A stretch of 64,000 nucleotides of DNA from Vreelandella neptunia (GCF_022489065.1 NZ_JAKVTW010000017.1:1-64000); one strand, 5' to 3'. Counted from the stretch's first letter, positions 44,226 through 54,917 are shown. Notes: generated by a model not told the origin, from the sequence alone. A program made the numbers and translations.

Positions 44226-45515
44226 TCATGACGACTGGCTTAAGCGGCGCTTAAACAGTTCACGAAAGACTGGATAAATATCGCCCGCCTCAACAATTTG
44301 CCGCATCGCAAAGCGCTCAGGAAACTGTTTAACCACGCTCTCATACTCATGCCAAAGCGACTGATGGTCATGAGGAGTGATCTCAACATAAGCGTAGTAT
44401 TGCAACTGCGGCATCAGCTGTTTGATCAATAAATCACGGCAGATATTCGAGTCATCGTCCCAGTTATCGCCATCGGAGGCCTGGGCCACATACAGGTTCC
44501 ATTGCCCCACCGGATAGCGCTTTTCGATGATGGTATTGACCAAGTTCAGCGCACTGGAAACAATCGTGCCGCCAGTTTCCCGTGAGTAGAAAAACTCCTC
44601 CTCGCTAACTTCCCTGGCCGCCGTGTGGTGACGTACAAACACCAATTCGACTTTTTCGTAGTGCTTCTCCAAAAATAGATACAGCAGCAGAAAAAAGCGC
44701 TTCGCGATATCTTTATGGTTTTGAGTCATCGAGCCAGAGACATCCATGACACAAAACATCACTGCCTGATTGGAGGGCTGTGGCTGTGCACTTAGCTGGT
44801 GGTAGCGCAGGTCATAGGTGTCAATAAACGGCACACCCGCAATCCGTTTTTCCAGCCGCTCTATTTCTGCCTGAAGCTCGATAATACGTGTAGGGTTGCG
44901 CAACACCGAGTCTTTGCGCTCTTCGGCTTCAAGCGCTTCTTGAGCCTCTTTTAACGCTCGTTTGATAGGCGCACGCATCGCAATGCGCCGGGCATAGGCT
45001 TCCCGCATCGAACGAGTAATGCTAATCCGAGACGGCACGCCGTCACGGGAGAGCCCCGCCCGCACCATTTTGACCTCTTCCAACGACTTCAGGGGTTTAC
45101 GCTGCAGATGCGGCAACTCGAGACCATCAAAAACAAACTCCAGGAACTCCTCACGACTGAGCGTAAAGGCGAACTCATCAGTGCCCTCCCCCTGGTTAGA
45201 GGCTCCACCTTCGCCTGCACCGCTACCCCCACCCTGCCCGCTGGGGCGGCGAATCTTATCCCCGGCAACAAACTCTTTGTTGCCGGGTGAAACGATATTA
45301 CGCGCCCCGCCCGGGCCATGCTGGAATACAGGCTCTGAGATATCCTTCGCGGGGATAGAGATTTTCTCGCCACGCTCCATATCGGTAATAGAGCGTCGGT
45401 TAACGGCCTCTTCAACCGAACGCTTAATATGTTTACGGTAGCGCTCTAAAAAGCGCTGTCGGTTCACGGCGCTCTTATGTTTTGCATTCGGCCTTCGATC
45501 TATAAAGTAGGTCAT
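44226..45515 (-). CDS. yeaH: YeaH/YhbH family protein (DUF444, VWA domain)
   Basis: Soluble protein of 429 aa. A basic N-terminus ([20 protein letters not shown]), a Gly-rich linker ([19 protein letters not shown]), a helical middle and a VWA domain with the metal motif [12 protein letters not shown]. It works with PrkA and SpoVR in a stress or stationary-phase module; the exact job is unknown. Between prkA (51 bp) and spoVR (43 bp). Confidence 0.94.
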   Translation of the reverse strand: MTYFIDRRPNAKHKSAVNRQRFLERYRKHIKRSVEEAVNRRSITDMERGEKISIPAKDISEPVFQHGPGGARNIVSPGNKEFVAGDKIRRPSGQGGGSGAGEGGASNQGEGTDEFAFTLSREEFLEFVFDGLELPHLQRKPLKSLEEVKMVRAGLSRDGVPSRISITRSMREAYARRIAMRAPIKRALKEAQEALEAEERKDSVLRNPTRIIELQAEIERLEKRIAGVPFIDTYDLRYHQLSAQPQPSNQAVMFCVMDVSGSMTQNHKDIAKRFFLLLYLFLEKHYEKVELVFVRHHTAAREVSEEEFFYSRETGGTIVSSALNLVNTIIEKRYPVGQWNLYVAQASDGDNWDDDSNICRDLLIKQLMPQLQYYAYVEITPHDHQSLWHEYESVVKQFPERFAMRQIVEAGDIYPVFRELFKRRLSQSS

Positions 45516-45566
45516 ACGACCTCCTTAGATACTCTTCTAAAGCGCTGTTTTATTTAGCGCTATGCA

Positions 45567-47489
45567 CTACTGCGACTTACGCACACGGAGATACCACTCA
45601 GAAAGCAACCGCACCTGTTTTTCGGTGTAGCCACGATCCACCATCCGTGCCACAAAGTCTTCGTGCTTCTTCTGATCCGAACGGGAAGCCTTGGCATTGA
45701 ACGAAATCACCGGCAGCAGCTCTTCGGTGTTGGCGAACATTTTGTGTTCGATAACGCCTTTTAGCTTTTCGTAGGACTGCCAGCTTGGATTCATGCCGTT
45801 ATTTTGCGCTCGCGCCCGCAGTACAAAGTTGACCACCTCATGGCGAAAGTCCTTCGGGTTGGAGATACCCGCCGGCTTCTCAATCTTCTCCAGCTCTTCG
45901 TTGAGCGATTGGCGATTTAGCAGCTCGCCGGTTTCGTGGTCACGGTACTCCTGATCCTGAATCCAGAAGTCCGCGTAGGTCACGTAGCGGTCGAAAATAT
46001 TTTGACCATACTCGCTGTAGGATTCGAGATACGCGGTCTGAATCTCTTTACCAATAAAGTCCACGTAACGAGGCGCCATGAACTCTTTGATAAAGCCTAG
46101 ATAGCGCTCAAATACTTCAGAGGGCAACTGCTCTCTCTCCAGCGCTTGCTCCAGCACGTAGAGCAGATGCACTGGGTTGGCGGCCACTTCGGTGCTGTCA
46201 AAGTTGAAGACTTTGGAGAGAATCTTGAACGCAAAGCGGGTAGAGAGCCCCTGCATCCCCTCATCCACTCCTGCTGCATCGCGGTACTCCTGAATCGACT
46301 TGGCGCGCGGATCGGTGTCCTTTAGGTTCTCACCGTCATATACGCGCATTTTCGAGTATATATTGGAGTTTTCCGGCGCTTTTAACCGCGACAGCACCGA
46401 GAACTGCGCCAGCATACGCATCGTATCCGGCGCACAAGGGGCAGCATTAAGCGAAGAGTCTTCGAGCAATTTCTGATAAATTTTAACCTCTTCGGATACG
46501 CGCAGGCAGTAAGGCACCTTGACGATATAGACCCGATCAAGGAAGGCTTCGTTATTGCGGTTATTGCGAAACGCCTGCCACTCTGATTCGTTGGAGTGCG
46601 CTAATATCACCCCGTCAAAGGGGATCGCCCCCATGCCTTCGGTAGGATTGTAGTTGCCCTCTTGGGTCGCCGTTAACAGTGGATGCAGCACCTTGATCGG
46701 CGCTTTGAACATCTCCACAAACTCCATCAGCCCCTGGTTGGCACGGCATAACCCCCCGGAAAAGCTGTAGGCATCTGGGTCATCCTGGGAGTAGAGCTCT
46801 AACTGGCGAATATCGACTTTACCGACCAGTGACGAGATATCCTGGTTGTTCTCATCCCCCGGCTCGGTTTTGGAAATGGCAATTTGATTAAGCCGTGATG
46901 GATAGAGGCGCACGACGCGGAACTGGGAGATATCGCCGCCGTACTCTTTCAGCCGTTTCGCCGCCCAGGGCGACATCACGCTGCGTAAATAACGCTGAGG
47001 AATGCCGTACTCTTTCTCCAGCAGCTCGCCATCCTCTTCGGGCGAGAACAGGCCCAGCGGTGACTCGTAGACCGGCGAGCCTTTAATGGCATAAAACGGA
47101 ATCCGTTCCATTAACAGTTTAAGACGCTCAGCGAGGGACGATTTACCACCGCCCACTGGGCCTAGCAGGTAGAGGATCTGTTTGCGCTCTTCAAGCCCCT
47201 GGGCCGCATGGCGGAAGTAGGCAACGATCTGTTCGATCGCCTCCTCCATACCATGAAATTCAGCAAAGGCAGGGTAGCGGCGAATCACTTTATTGGAAAA
47301 GATACGTGATAGACGCGGGTCTTTCGCCGTGTCGATCACTTCAGGTTCGCCAATGGCTTCCAGCATGCGCTCGGCGGCGCTGGCATACACTTTCGGGTCT
47401 CGGCGACAAAGCGCCAGATACTCCTCAAGGCTTATGTCCTCTTGCTGAACGCGGGCAAATCGGTCTTGAACGTGATCAAAGATGCTCAT
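45567..47489 (-). CDS. prkA: Serine protein kinase PrkA (YeaG)
   Basis: AAA+-type kinase of 640 aa. Walker A GPVGGGKSSL, DGVILAHSNESEWQAF and the PrkA C-terminal domain (SAEDQ-like ending LLSEWYLRVRKSQ). First gene of the prkA-yeaH-spoVR operon, which in E. coli responds to nitrogen limitation and stationary phase. Length matches family. Confidence 0.95.
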   Translation of the reverse strand: MSIFDHVQDRFARVQQEDISLEEYLALCRRDPKVYASAAERMLEAIGEPEVIDTAKDPRLSRIFSNKVIRRYPAFAEFHGMEEAIEQIVAYFRHAAQGLEERKQILYLLGPVGGGKSSLAERLKLLMERIPFYAIKGSPVYESPLGLFSPEEDGELLEKEYGIPQRYLRSVMSPWAAKRLKEYGGDISQFRVVRLYPSRLNQIAISKTEPGDENNQDISSLVGKVDIRQLELYSQDDPDAYSFSGGLCRANQGLMEFVEMFKAPIKVLHPLLTATQEGNYNPTEGMGAIPFDGVILAHSNESEWQAFRNNRNNEAFLDRVYIVKVPYCLRVSEEVKIYQKLLEDSSLNAAPCAPDTMRMLAQFSVLSRLKAPENSNIYSKMRVYDGENLKDTDPRAKSIQEYRDAAGVDEGMQGLSTRFAFKILSKVFNFDSTEVAANPVHLLYVLEQALEREQLPSEVFERYLGFIKEFMAPRYVDFIGKEIQTAYLESYSEYGQNIFDRYVTYADFWIQDQEYRDHETGELLNRQSLNEELEKIEKPAGISNPKDFRHEVVNFVLRARAQNNGMNPSWQSYEKLKGVIEHKMFANTEELLPVISFNAKASRSDQKKHEDFVARMVDRGYTEKQVRLLSEWYLRVRKSQ

Positions 47490-47827
47490 GGAACTCTCCT
47501 GTGGCCCATCCCCAGGCAGTCACCGCCAAGCCAAGTGTTTCGCAACGGTGTGCCAAACGAGGTGTCGCTTTTTTAGCGTAGTCAGCATTAGCAAAAAGTG
47601 ATGACTAAAACCTTCAACGCAGCAGCGATATAGGTAAGAGAATTATTCAGGAGATTAGTTGCGTTGAACCCGCAAGCATCGAAAATAGCGGTACCGGCTT
47701 CGTTGCGATTCGTTGCAAATGACAGCGCCAACTACCACGCCGCTGGTTAAGCAGCGCCGTGGTAAGGCCGGGGAAGGTAAGGGGGAAGGTAAATAGCAGC
47801 GACCCTAAACAGGAGTAAATCGTCGCT
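47490..47827. other. 338-bp gap before prkA, without a gene
   Basis: No credible ORF. It holds a near-match to a sigma-54 site whose spacing is one base short (47542-47556), a hairpin CCACGCCGCTG/CAGCGCCGTGG with one mismatch (47735-47762) that has no T-run, and the doubled CGTTGC near 47701. The hairpin lies 66 bases past the threonine aldolase stop and could end that transcript. Confidence 0.4.
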
Positions 47828-48874
47828 TTAACGTTCAATCACGTCGCGAATATCGGCCAATAGCTCATCAAGTAATTCAACGGTGGTGTTCCATGCACAT
47901 ACAAAACGGGCACCGCCTGCGCCGATAAAGGTATAGAAGGTCCAGCCTTTGTCTTTCAACGCTTCAATGGCCGAGGGGGGTAATTCAACGAACACACTGT
48001 TGGCCTGAGTAGGAAACATCAACGACACGCCGGGCAGCGCCTGTAAGCCTTCCGATAAATATCGCGCCATGGCATTGGCGTGCTGCGCATTCGTTAACCA
48101 GGCACCGCTTTCCAGCAATCCTAGCCAGGGCGCTGAGACAAAGCGCATCTTGGAAGCCAACTGCCCCGCCTGCTTACAACGGTAAGAGAAGTCTTCGGCC
48201 AGCTCTCGGTTGAAGAACAGAATTGCCTCACCGAACGCCAAGCCGTTTTTGGTACCCGAAAAACACAGTGCGTCCACCCCTACCTGCCAGGTAAGTTCGG
48301 CAGGCGTAGCATTCAAGCTTGCACAGGCATTGGCAAAGCGGGCGCCGTCCATATGCAGGCGCAGGTCATGTTTGTCGGCAATGGCACGAATGGCCATCAG
48401 CTCTTCGCGGGAGTAGAGCGTGCCTACTTCGGTGGCTTGAGTCAGTGATACCACTTTAGGCTTGGGGTAGTGAATGTCGCTGCGCTTGGTGACCAGCGCT
48501 TCAATACCTTCCGGTGTCAGCTTGCCATTAGCACCTGGGGAGGTCAGCAGCTTCGCGCCGTTAGAGAAAAATTCAGGACCACCGCACTCGTCGGTTTCGA
48601 TATGCGCCAGCTCATGACAAATAACACTGTGGTAGCTACGCCCCATTGCCGAAAGTGCCAGTGAGTTGGCGGCAGTACCGTTAAAAACAAAAAAGACATC
48701 GCAATCATAATCAAACATCTCGCGGAAGCGATCCGCTGCACGGGCTGTCCAGAGATCGTTACCGTATGCCAAATCATCGCTACGATTTGCTTCAAGCAGA
48801 TATTCCATCGCCTCCGGGCAGATACCGGAGGTGTTATCACTGGCTAAAAAACGCGGGCTACACTCCGAGGTCAT
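47828..48874 (-). CDS. ltaE: Low-specificity L-threonine aldolase
   Basis: PLP enzyme of 348 aa that splits L-threonine (or allo-threonine) into glycine and acetaldehyde. Motifs: FLASDNTSGICPEAMEYLLE, AYGNDLWT, FVFNGTAANSLAL, HMDGARFANACASL, and the PLP lysine in CFSGTKNGLAFG. Length is normal. Alone on its strand. Confidence 0.93.
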   Translation of the reverse strand: MTSECSPRFLASDNTSGICPEAMEYLLEANRSDDLAYGNDLWTARAADRFREMFDYDCDVFFVFNGTAANSLALSAMGRSYHSVICHELAHIETDECGGPEFFSNGAKLLTSPGANGKLTPEGIEALVTKRSDIHYPKPKVVSLTQATEVGTLYSREELMAIRAIADKHDLRLHMDGARFANACASLNATPAELTWQVGVDALCFSGTKNGLAFGEAILFFNRELAEDFSYRCKQAGQLASKMRFVSAPWLGLLESGAWLTNAQHANAMARYLSEGLQALPGVSLMFPTQANSVFVELPPSAIEALKDKGWTFYTFIGAGGARFVCAWNTTVELLDELLADIRDVIER

Positions 48875-49066
48875 GACGATTATCCTTATATCTGGCGATC
48901 TTACGGCACAGGCTGGGTGCCACCAGTGCCTTTAATGCTTAGCTATGCTTAATAGCCAGGCCAAGAAATCCCTTAATAACAGGACATTTAGTCTATCGCC
49001 ATTTATGGGTTAACGTCACCTGCGCTTTTAAGCACTTACTTATCAAACCGCCCTTATGCTCTTTCT

Positions 49067-51088
49067 TTACAAGCTCGCCGCCAATCGAGTGCCCTGCTCA
49101 ATCGCCCGCTTGGCGTCCAGCTCGCTGGCTTCATCCGCGCCACCGATAATATGTACCGCCGTTCCCGAAAGCTCTAATGGCGCCAGCAGATCACGCACCG
49201 ATTCCTGTCCGGCACACACCACCACGCTATCCACCTCAAGCACCTGATCGGTGTCATCACGGCGAATATGCAAACCGGCATCATCGATTTTGAGATATTC
49301 GCAGCCCGTTAGCGTGGTGACACCGCGCGCTTTAAGCGATGCGCGATGAACCCAGCCGGTGGTTTTACCCAAATACTTGCCGGGCTTGGAAGTTTTACGC
49401 TGCAGCATCACAATCTCGCGGGGAACCACTGGCGGCGTCGGCGCTTTTAAACCGCCCCGTTCGCCAACTGCCAAATCAACGCCCCACTCATCGCACCAAT
49501 CAGCAATATCCAACGCTGGGTGGCCCTGGTGCGCCAGCAGTTCCGATACATCAAAGCCAATGCCCCCCGCGCCAATCACCGCTACTGTGCGCCCGACGCG
49601 CTCTGGAGACTCAATCGCTTCGGCGTAGCTGAGCACCTTAGCGTGATCGTGACCTGGAAGCGTGAGTTCGCGTGGTTGAACACCGGTGGACAGCACCACT
49701 TCATCGAAGTCGGCAAGTGATTCAATCGTTGCCGTGGTATTCAAGCGTACCTCTACCGCATATTTTTCAAGCATTACCCGGTAATAGCGCAGTGTTTCAT
49801 TAAACTCCTCTTTGCCAGGGATCTTACGTGCATAGTTGAACTGCCCGCCCAGCTCACTGCGCCGCTCAAACAGCACCACGCTATGCCCACGGCTGGCCGC
49901 GGTGACAGCGGTTGCCAGGCCCGCAGGGCCACCGCCCACCACCGCCACTCTTTTGGGGGTTACCGCGGCCTCGATCACCAGCTCGGTTTCGTGACAGGCG
50001 CGGGGATTAACCAAGCAAGACGTCAGTTTTCCGGCAAAGGTGTGATCAAGGCAGGCTTGGTTGCAGGCGATACAAGTGTTGATCTCATCCGCTAGGCCTG
50101 CCTGAGCTTTACTCACCCAGGCTGGGTCCGCCAGGAAGGGCCGCGCCATGGAGACCATATCGGCGTGGCCTGCTGCCAGTACGCGCTCGGCGATGTCCGG
50201 CATATTAATGCGGTTGGTGGTAATCAATGGAATCGATAGCGCTGATTTGATGCGATGCGTTACTTCAGTAAAGGCGGCGCGAGGTACGCTGGTGACAATG
50301 GTGGGCACCCGTGCTTCATGCCAGCCGATGCCAGTGTTGATGACGTTAGCGCCAGCGGCTTCAATCGCTTGACCAAGGGTGACAACCTCTTCCCAGGTGC
50401 TGCCCTCTTCCACCAGATCAATCATCGAGAGCCGGAAGATAATCACAAAACGGTCACCCACCGCCTCCCGCACACGGCGCACGATCTCAACGGCAAAGCG
50501 CATACGGTTTTCAAATACGCCGCCCCACTTATCGTCTCGCTGGTTGGTCCGCTGGCAGATAAACTGATTAATCAGGTAACCTTCAGACCCCATTATTTCT
50601 ACGCCGTCGTAGCCCGCTTGCTGCGCAAGGCTGGCACAACGAACGTAGTCGGCTATTTGCTGCTCGACGTCATCGCTGCTCAATGCCCGAGGCATAAAAG
50701 GATTAATGGGTGCTTGAATCGCCGAAGGGGCCACTAAGTCCGGCGAGTAGGCGTAACGCCCAGCATGGAGAATCTGCATACACAGATGGCCACCCTCTGC
50801 ATGCACCGCGTCAACTACCTCACGGTGTTCCGGCAACTGCGCTTGGTCAACAAGCGCGTTGGCCCCCTGAAAAACCGCGCCCTCTGGATTTGGCGCGATA
50901 CCGCCAGTAACGATTAGGCTAACGCCCTCCCGCGCCCGCTCAGCGTAAAAAGCAGCCAAGCGGGCAAAGCCATTCGGCGCCTCTTCCAAATTAGTGTGCA
51001 TTGAGCCCATTAAGACCCGGTTGGGCAGCGTTAGATGGCCAATGGTCAGTGGACTAAACAGATTCGGGTATGCAGGCGTTTGGCTCAT
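49067..51088 (-). CDS. fadH: NADPH-dependent 2,4-dienoyl-CoA reductase FadH
   Basis: Enzyme of 673 aa for oxidation of unsaturated fatty acids. N-terminal Old Yellow Enzyme barrel (FSPLTIGHLTLPNRVLMGSM, the conserved GYDGVEIMGSEGYLINQF), a [4Fe-4S] Cys cluster (CIACNQACLDHTFAGKLTSC) and C-terminal FAD and NADPH folds (VAVVGGGPAGLATAV; TVAVIGAGGIGFDV). The ORF is open to 51139; the ATG at 51088 (MSQTPAYPNL) is preceded by AAGGAGG. Confidence 0.96.
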   Translation of the reverse strand: MSQTPAYPNLFSPLTIGHLTLPNRVLMGSMHTNLEEAPNGFARLAAFYAERAREGVSLIVTGGIAPNPEGAVFQGANALVDQAQLPEHREVVDAVHAEGGHLCMQILHAGRYAYSPDLVAPSAIQAPINPFMPRALSSDDVEQQIADYVRCASLAQQAGYDGVEIMGSEGYLINQFICQRTNQRDDKWGGVFENRMRFAVEIVRRVREAVGDRFVIIFRLSMIDLVEEGSTWEEVVTLGQAIEAAGANVINTGIGWHEARVPTIVTSVPRAAFTEVTHRIKSALSIPLITTNRINMPDIAERVLAAGHADMVSMARPFLADPAWVSKAQAGLADEINTCIACNQACLDHTFAGKLTSCLVNPRACHETELVIEAAVTPKRVAVVGGGPAGLATAVTAASRGHSVVLFERRSELGGQFNYARKIPGKEEFNETLRYYRVMLEKYAVEVRLNTTATIESLADFDEVVLSTGVQPRELTLPGHDHAKVLSYAEAIESPERVGRTVAVIGAGGIGFDVSELLAHQGHPALDIADWCDEWGVDLAVGERGGLKAPTPPVVPREIVMLQRKTSKPGKYLGKTTGWVHRASLKARGVTTLTGCEYLKIDDAGLHIRRDDTDQVLEVDSVVVCAGQESVRDLLAPLELSGTAVHIIGGADEASELDAKRAIEQGTRLAASL

Positions 51089-51248
51089 CACGGGCCTCCT
51101 TGGTTTTATTAGATGTGCTTTAAAAACAAATTCAAACAAGCGTATGACATCTTGAGCATCACGTATAGCCCTCAGATCTTTTGCCTACCGCTTGCCCGGC
51201 GTACAAATCCGCGTCACATTACCCGGCTAACGATAAGGAACCGTTGCT

Positions 51249-52166
51249 ATGCCTTTGATTTACTTTTTACCGCCGCTCGCCACCGTTCTTATATGGTCGG
51301 GCAATATGACCATAAATCAGCTTAGCGTAGGCGCCATTGCTCCGAGCAGCATTGCTTTTTTACGCTGGCTACTAGCGCTCGCGGTAATGACCCCGTTTGT
51401 GCTCCCAGCTGTCATCCGCCACCGCGACGAGATTCGCCGACAATGGCCAAAGCTTGCGTTACTGGGGTTGCTTGGCATGGGGCTATGGCAGGGGCTTGCC
51501 TACGTGGCGGCGGAAACCACGACCGCCACTAATATGGGCATTCTTGCCGCCATGGTGCCGCTGTTAACCGTACTGCTTAGTGCGCTGATACTACGTGAGC
51601 CGCCGACATTAGGCGGCATTTTGGGCGGTGTGCTGGCTTTCGTGGGTGTCACCGTGCTGCTGGGGCGTGGCAATCCGCTCTCACTGCTGCACCTACAGGT
51701 CGCGCTGGGCGATGCGCTGATGGTGGTGGCGGCAACCTGCTATGCGCTGTATGGCGTGATGCTCAAGCGCTGGTCGATGAACTTACCCCCCTGGGTGATG
51801 CTCTATGCCCAGGTCTGTTTTGCCGTGCTGTTCTTGCTACCGCCCTATTTGATGGGGCCAATGACGCCCATTGATAGCCAAAACATCGGGCTGATTGTTT
51901 ACGCGGGCATCCCCGCCTCTGTGATCACCACCTTTTTATGGATGCGCGCAGTACGTCAAATCGGCGCTAATCAGTCGAGTATTTTTATCAACTTGATGCC
52001 GCTATTTAGTGCCATCATTGCCATGATCTTTTTAGGTGAGCGTGTGGCTGGCTTTCACTTTGCTGGCGGGCTACTGATTTTAGCAGGGGTCATCATGGCG
52101 CAGACGCTAACACGCCCGTTAGCACGTGGTTTAACCTCCGATAAGCCGAGCAACGCCCAACAATGA
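51249..52166 (+). CDS. EamA/DMT-superfamily transporter
   Basis: Inner-membrane protein of 305 aa with ten hydrophobic segments and the two EamA repeats (LPPLATVLIWSGNMTINQLS; GDALMVVAATCYALYGVMLK). It is a second DMT exporter, not a close copy of the one at 7813 by eye. Substrate unknown. Divergent from fadH; CAAGGAACCGTTGCT precedes the ATG. 39 bp before the GNAT-nitrilase gene. Confidence 0.87.
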   Translation: MPLIYFLPPLATVLIWSGNMTINQLSVGAIAPSSIAFLRWLLALAVMTPFVLPAVIRHRDEIRRQWPKLALLGLLGMGLWQGLAYVAAETTTATNMGILAAMVPLLTVLLSALILREPPTLGGILGGVLAFVGVTVLLGRGNPLSLLHLQVALGDALMVVAATCYALYGVMLKRWSMNLPPWVMLYAQVCFAVLFLLPPYLMGPMTPIDSQNIGLIVYAGIPASVITTFLWMRAVRQIGANQSSIFINLMPLFSAIIAMIFLGERVAGFHFAGGLLILAGVIMAQTLTRPLARGLTSDKPSNAQQ

Positions 52167-52205
52167 TAGAATGGTTGTTTATTTCTGACGCTGGGAAGCC
52201 CTGAT

Positions 52206-53774
52206 ATGTCCCTGGAAGAACTGCATCTTAATCTGCGCAACCTAATGAGCGATGACTACGATCAGCTCAAGACATTGATGGACGCCGTCTATCACGATAT
52301 CGGCGGGTCATGGCCGAAGCACACCATTGACAAATTGATTCAGGAATTCCCTGACGGCCAAATCGCCATTGAAGATGACGGCCTTCTGGTCGGCGTAGCA
52401 CTGACGGTTCAGGTGGATTACGACGAATTCTCCAACCCGCATAAGTACGATGACCTGATCGGCCATCGCGAGATCATCCTCAACGACGAGGATGGCGACG
52501 CCATGTATGGGCTGGATGTGCTGATTCACCCGGACTACCGGGGCTACCGCCTGGGCCGCCGCCTTTACGAAGCGCGTAAAGAGCTGTGCCGCTCCATGAA
52601 TCTGCGGGCGATCCTGGCCGGTGGGCGGATTCCTGAGTATCACCAGCACGCCGATGAGCTCACGCCCGCTCAATACATCGATAAAGTCTCCCGCAAAGAG
52701 ATCTACGACCCGATTCTCTCTTTCCAGCAGGCCAATGACTTTCAGGTAAAGCGCCTACTGCGCAAATACCTACCGGAAGATGAGCAGTCGCGCGGTTACG
52801 CCACCCTGCTTGAGTGGAATAACATTCTGTTTGAGCCTGCGGCCAGCGTGCTCGACAACAAGCCGACCCAAGTACGTGTCGGTGCTGTGCAGTGGCAGAT
52901 GCGTGAGTTCTCATCGGTGGAAGCCGCGCTTCAGCAGATTGAATACTTCGTCGACGCGCTCTCCGACTACCAGAGTGACTTTGCGGTATTTCCAGAGCTG
53001 TTTAACGCGCCTTTGATGGGCCTTCAAGACCGCGCCGCTCAACAGGATCAAATGGGCGCGATTCGCTTCTTGGCCGGTTTCACCGAGCGCTTTAAGACTG
53101 AGCTTTCGCGCATGGCAGTCTCCTACAATATTAATATTGTCGGCGGCTCGATGATCGAAGTGGGTGACGATGACCGACTCTACAACATCGCCTACCTGTT
53201 CCACCGCGACGGCACCGTTGAGCGCCAGGCCAAGCTGCACATTACCCCTCAAGAGCGCCGAGACTGGGTAATCGAGGGCGGCGATGAGCTACAGGTATTT
53301 GATACCGACGCAGGGCGCGTAGGCATCCTGATCTGCTACGACGTGGAGTTCCCAGAACTTGGCCGCCTGCTGGCCGACCAGGATATGGACATTCTGTTCG
53401 TGCCCTTCTGGACGGATACCAAAAACGGCTACCTGCGGGTGCGTCATTGCAGTCAGGCGCGGGCAATTGAGAACGAGTGCTACGTAGTACTCTGCGGCAG
53501 CGTCGGCAACCTGCCCTCGATTGAAAACCTGGATATCCAGTACGCGCAATCAGCGGTATTCTCGCCGTCTGACTTCGCCTTCCCCCACGATGCGGTGCTG
53601 GCGGAAACCACGCCTAACACTGAGATGATCTTCTTTTCGGACTTGGATCTAACCCGCTTAACGGTGGTGCGTGCTGAAGGCTCCGTGACCAACCTTAAAG
53701 ACCGCCGCAAGGATCTGTTTGATCTACGCTGGCGCGACTGGTCGTGGAAATCGGGAGCTAATTTGGAGGATTGA
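52206..53774 (+). CDS. Bifunctional GNAT acetyltransferase / carbon-nitrogen hydrolase
   Basis: Two-domain protein of 522 aa. The N-terminal ~190 residues are a GNAT fold (GLDVLIHPDYRGYRLGRRLYEARKEL). The rest, from about residue 225, is a nitrilase-type hydrolase with catalytic Glu in FAVFPELFN, Lys in QAKLHITPQERRDW and Cys in VGILICYDVEFPE. Substrate unknown; an amide or omega-amidated metabolite is likely. Confidence 0.93.
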   Translation: MSLEELHLNLRNLMSDDYDQLKTLMDAVYHDIGGSWPKHTIDKLIQEFPDGQIAIEDDGLLVGVALTVQVDYDEFSNPHKYDDLIGHREIILNDEDGDAMYGLDVLIHPDYRGYRLGRRLYEARKELCRSMNLRAILAGGRIPEYHQHADELTPAQYIDKVSRKEIYDPILSFQQANDFQVKRLLRKYLPEDEQSRGYATLLEWNNILFEPAASVLDNKPTQVRVGAVQWQMREFSSVEAALQQIEYFVDALSDYQSDFAVFPELFNAPLMGLQDRAAQQDQMGAIRFLAGFTERFKTELSRMAVSYNINIVGGSMIEVGDDDRLYNIAYLFHRDGTVERQAKLHITPQERRDWVIEGGDELQVFDTDAGRVGILICYDVEFPELGRLLADQDMDILFVPFWTDTKNGYLRVRHCSQARAIENECYVVLCGSVGNLPSIENLDIQYAQSAVFSPSDFAFPHDAVLAETTPNTEMIFFSDLDLTRLTVVRAEGSVTNLKDRRKDLFDLRWRDWSWKSGANLED

Positions 53775-53817
53775 ATCGTGAATCGTGAGAAGACTCACCA
53801 ACGCCATTCATAGATAC

Positions 53818-53847
53818 AACAACGCCGCCCAATTGGGCGGCGTTGTT
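53818..53847. terminator. Bidirectional terminator
   Basis: A 30-base perfect palindrome around AATT, 43 bases past the GNAT-nitrilase stop, between convergent genes. T-rich TTATT on the plus side; usable from both strands. Confidence 0.92.
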
Positions 53848-53878
53848 ATTAGAAATAAACATAAAAATATCGATGAGT

Positions 53879-54178
53879 TCAATCAGGCCAGACGAGGTGC
53901 GCTGGCACTCGACCTTTAGCATCAAACAACACCCCTTCATCACGCAACTTTCGGTGTTGGCGCTCTGCGCCGCCGTGGTCGGCAAGCTTTAATGACGATG
54001 CGATAACACGGTGCCAGGGCAACTGATGGCCATCCGGCAGGTGGCGCATCGCCGAACCTACCATGCGTGGGATGGCACCTTCAGTCATCGCGGCAATGCG
54101 GCCATAGGTCGTCACACGTCCTGGCGGAATTTGATCGACAATGGTGTAGATCTGTTCGAGTAATTCAGGCCGGGCCAT
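53879..54178 (-). CDS. Alkyltransferase-like protein (ATL, MGMT paralogue)
   Basis: Protein of 99 aa that binds O6-alkylguanine but does not transfer the group; it flags damage for nucleotide excision repair. The helix-turn-helix GRVTTYGRIAAM and PWHRVIASS are visible: Trp replaces the catalytic Cys of PCHRV in MGMT. The ORF is open to 54292, overlapping azoR; the ATG at 54178 starts the family sequence MARPELLEQIYTIVDQIPPG. Confidence 0.93.
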   Translation of the reverse strand: MARPELLEQIYTIVDQIPPGRVTTYGRIAAMTEGAIPRMVGSAMRHLPDGHQLPWHRVIASSLKLADHGGAERQHRKLRDEGVLFDAKGRVPAHLVWPD

Positions 54179-54221
54179 GTGACATTTTCCTTTAGTTCCT
54201 TGAGAACGCTTCTGAACGTGC

Positions 54222-54830
54222 TTAAAGCCCCTCAACCAGTTGATCAATTGCCTGGAAGGCTTCTTTGAGCGCAGCGTCGCGGTGCTGCTCACCCATGTTC
54301 AAACCTTCAGCATAGACCACATGGGTGTCTTTAATGCCCATCAGCCCGAGCATGGCTTTCAGGTGGGGTGTTTGGCTATCAAACTCGGTGCCTGCGTACT
54401 GACCACCACGTGCAGCCAGGATAATAGCGCGCTTGCCTTCCACCAACCCTTGCGGGCCAGTTTCGGTATAGCGAAACGTTTCGCCAGCACGTAATACACG
54501 GTCAAACCATGCTTTCAACTGTGAAGGAATGCCCAAGTTATACATCGGCACTGCAATAACCAACACATCATTGCCGAGAAATTCCGCCAGTAGTTCATCT
54601 GAGCGGGCGGCTAACGCCTGCTGCTCGGCAGTACGCTCTGCGGCCGCTACTTGCCAAGCACCTAGTTCGCTAATATCCAGGTGGGGCAGCGAGTTTTTCA
54701 CTACGTCACGCTGGGTGATCTCGACCCCATCACGAGCGTTAGACTGCTCGATAAAGCGATTAGCCAGCGCATTGGATTGGCCGTTCTCAGCCAGAATAGA
54801 AGAGGTAATAACCAGGGCACGGGTCGTCAT
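54222..54830 (-). CDS. azoR: FMN-dependent NADH-azoreductase AzoR
   Basis: Flavodoxin-fold enzyme of 202 aa reducing azo dyes and quinones. MTTRALVITSSILAENGQSNALAN (phosphate loop), VPMYNLGIPSQLKAWFDRVLR and RGGQYAGTEFDSQTPHLKAMLG match. Start at 54830 with GGAGCTTTCA before it (an ATG at 54842 is less likely). The palindrome at 54918-54934 lies upstream. Confidence 0.94.
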   Translation of the reverse strand: MTTRALVITSSILAENGQSNALANRFIEQSNARDGVEITQRDVVKNSLPHLDISELGAWQVAAAERTAEQQALAARSDELLAEFLGNDVLVIAVPMYNLGIPSQLKAWFDRVLRAGETFRYTETGPQGLVEGKRAIILAARGGQYAGTEFDSQTPHLKAMLGLMGIKDTHVVYAEGLNMGEQHRDAALKEAFQAIDQLVEGL

Positions 54831-54917
54831 TGAAAGCTCCAAAATGGTATAGGGAAGAATTGGAGGCTATTCTACGGCGCTTTCCAAGAAGCAAAAGCGC
54901 AACCTTTTCCGATTTGT

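Noticed and set aside
47542..47556. Sigma-54-like site TTGGCACACCGTTGC before prkA
   Set aside because: Spacing between GG and GC is one base shorter than the consensus, which usually abolishes activity. E. coli yeaGH is nitrogen-regulated, so it remains worth a promoter test but not a call.
47735..47762. Hairpin past the threonine aldolase gene as terminator
   Set aside because: Stem has one mismatch and no T-run follows on the minus strand; called only as part of the gap description.
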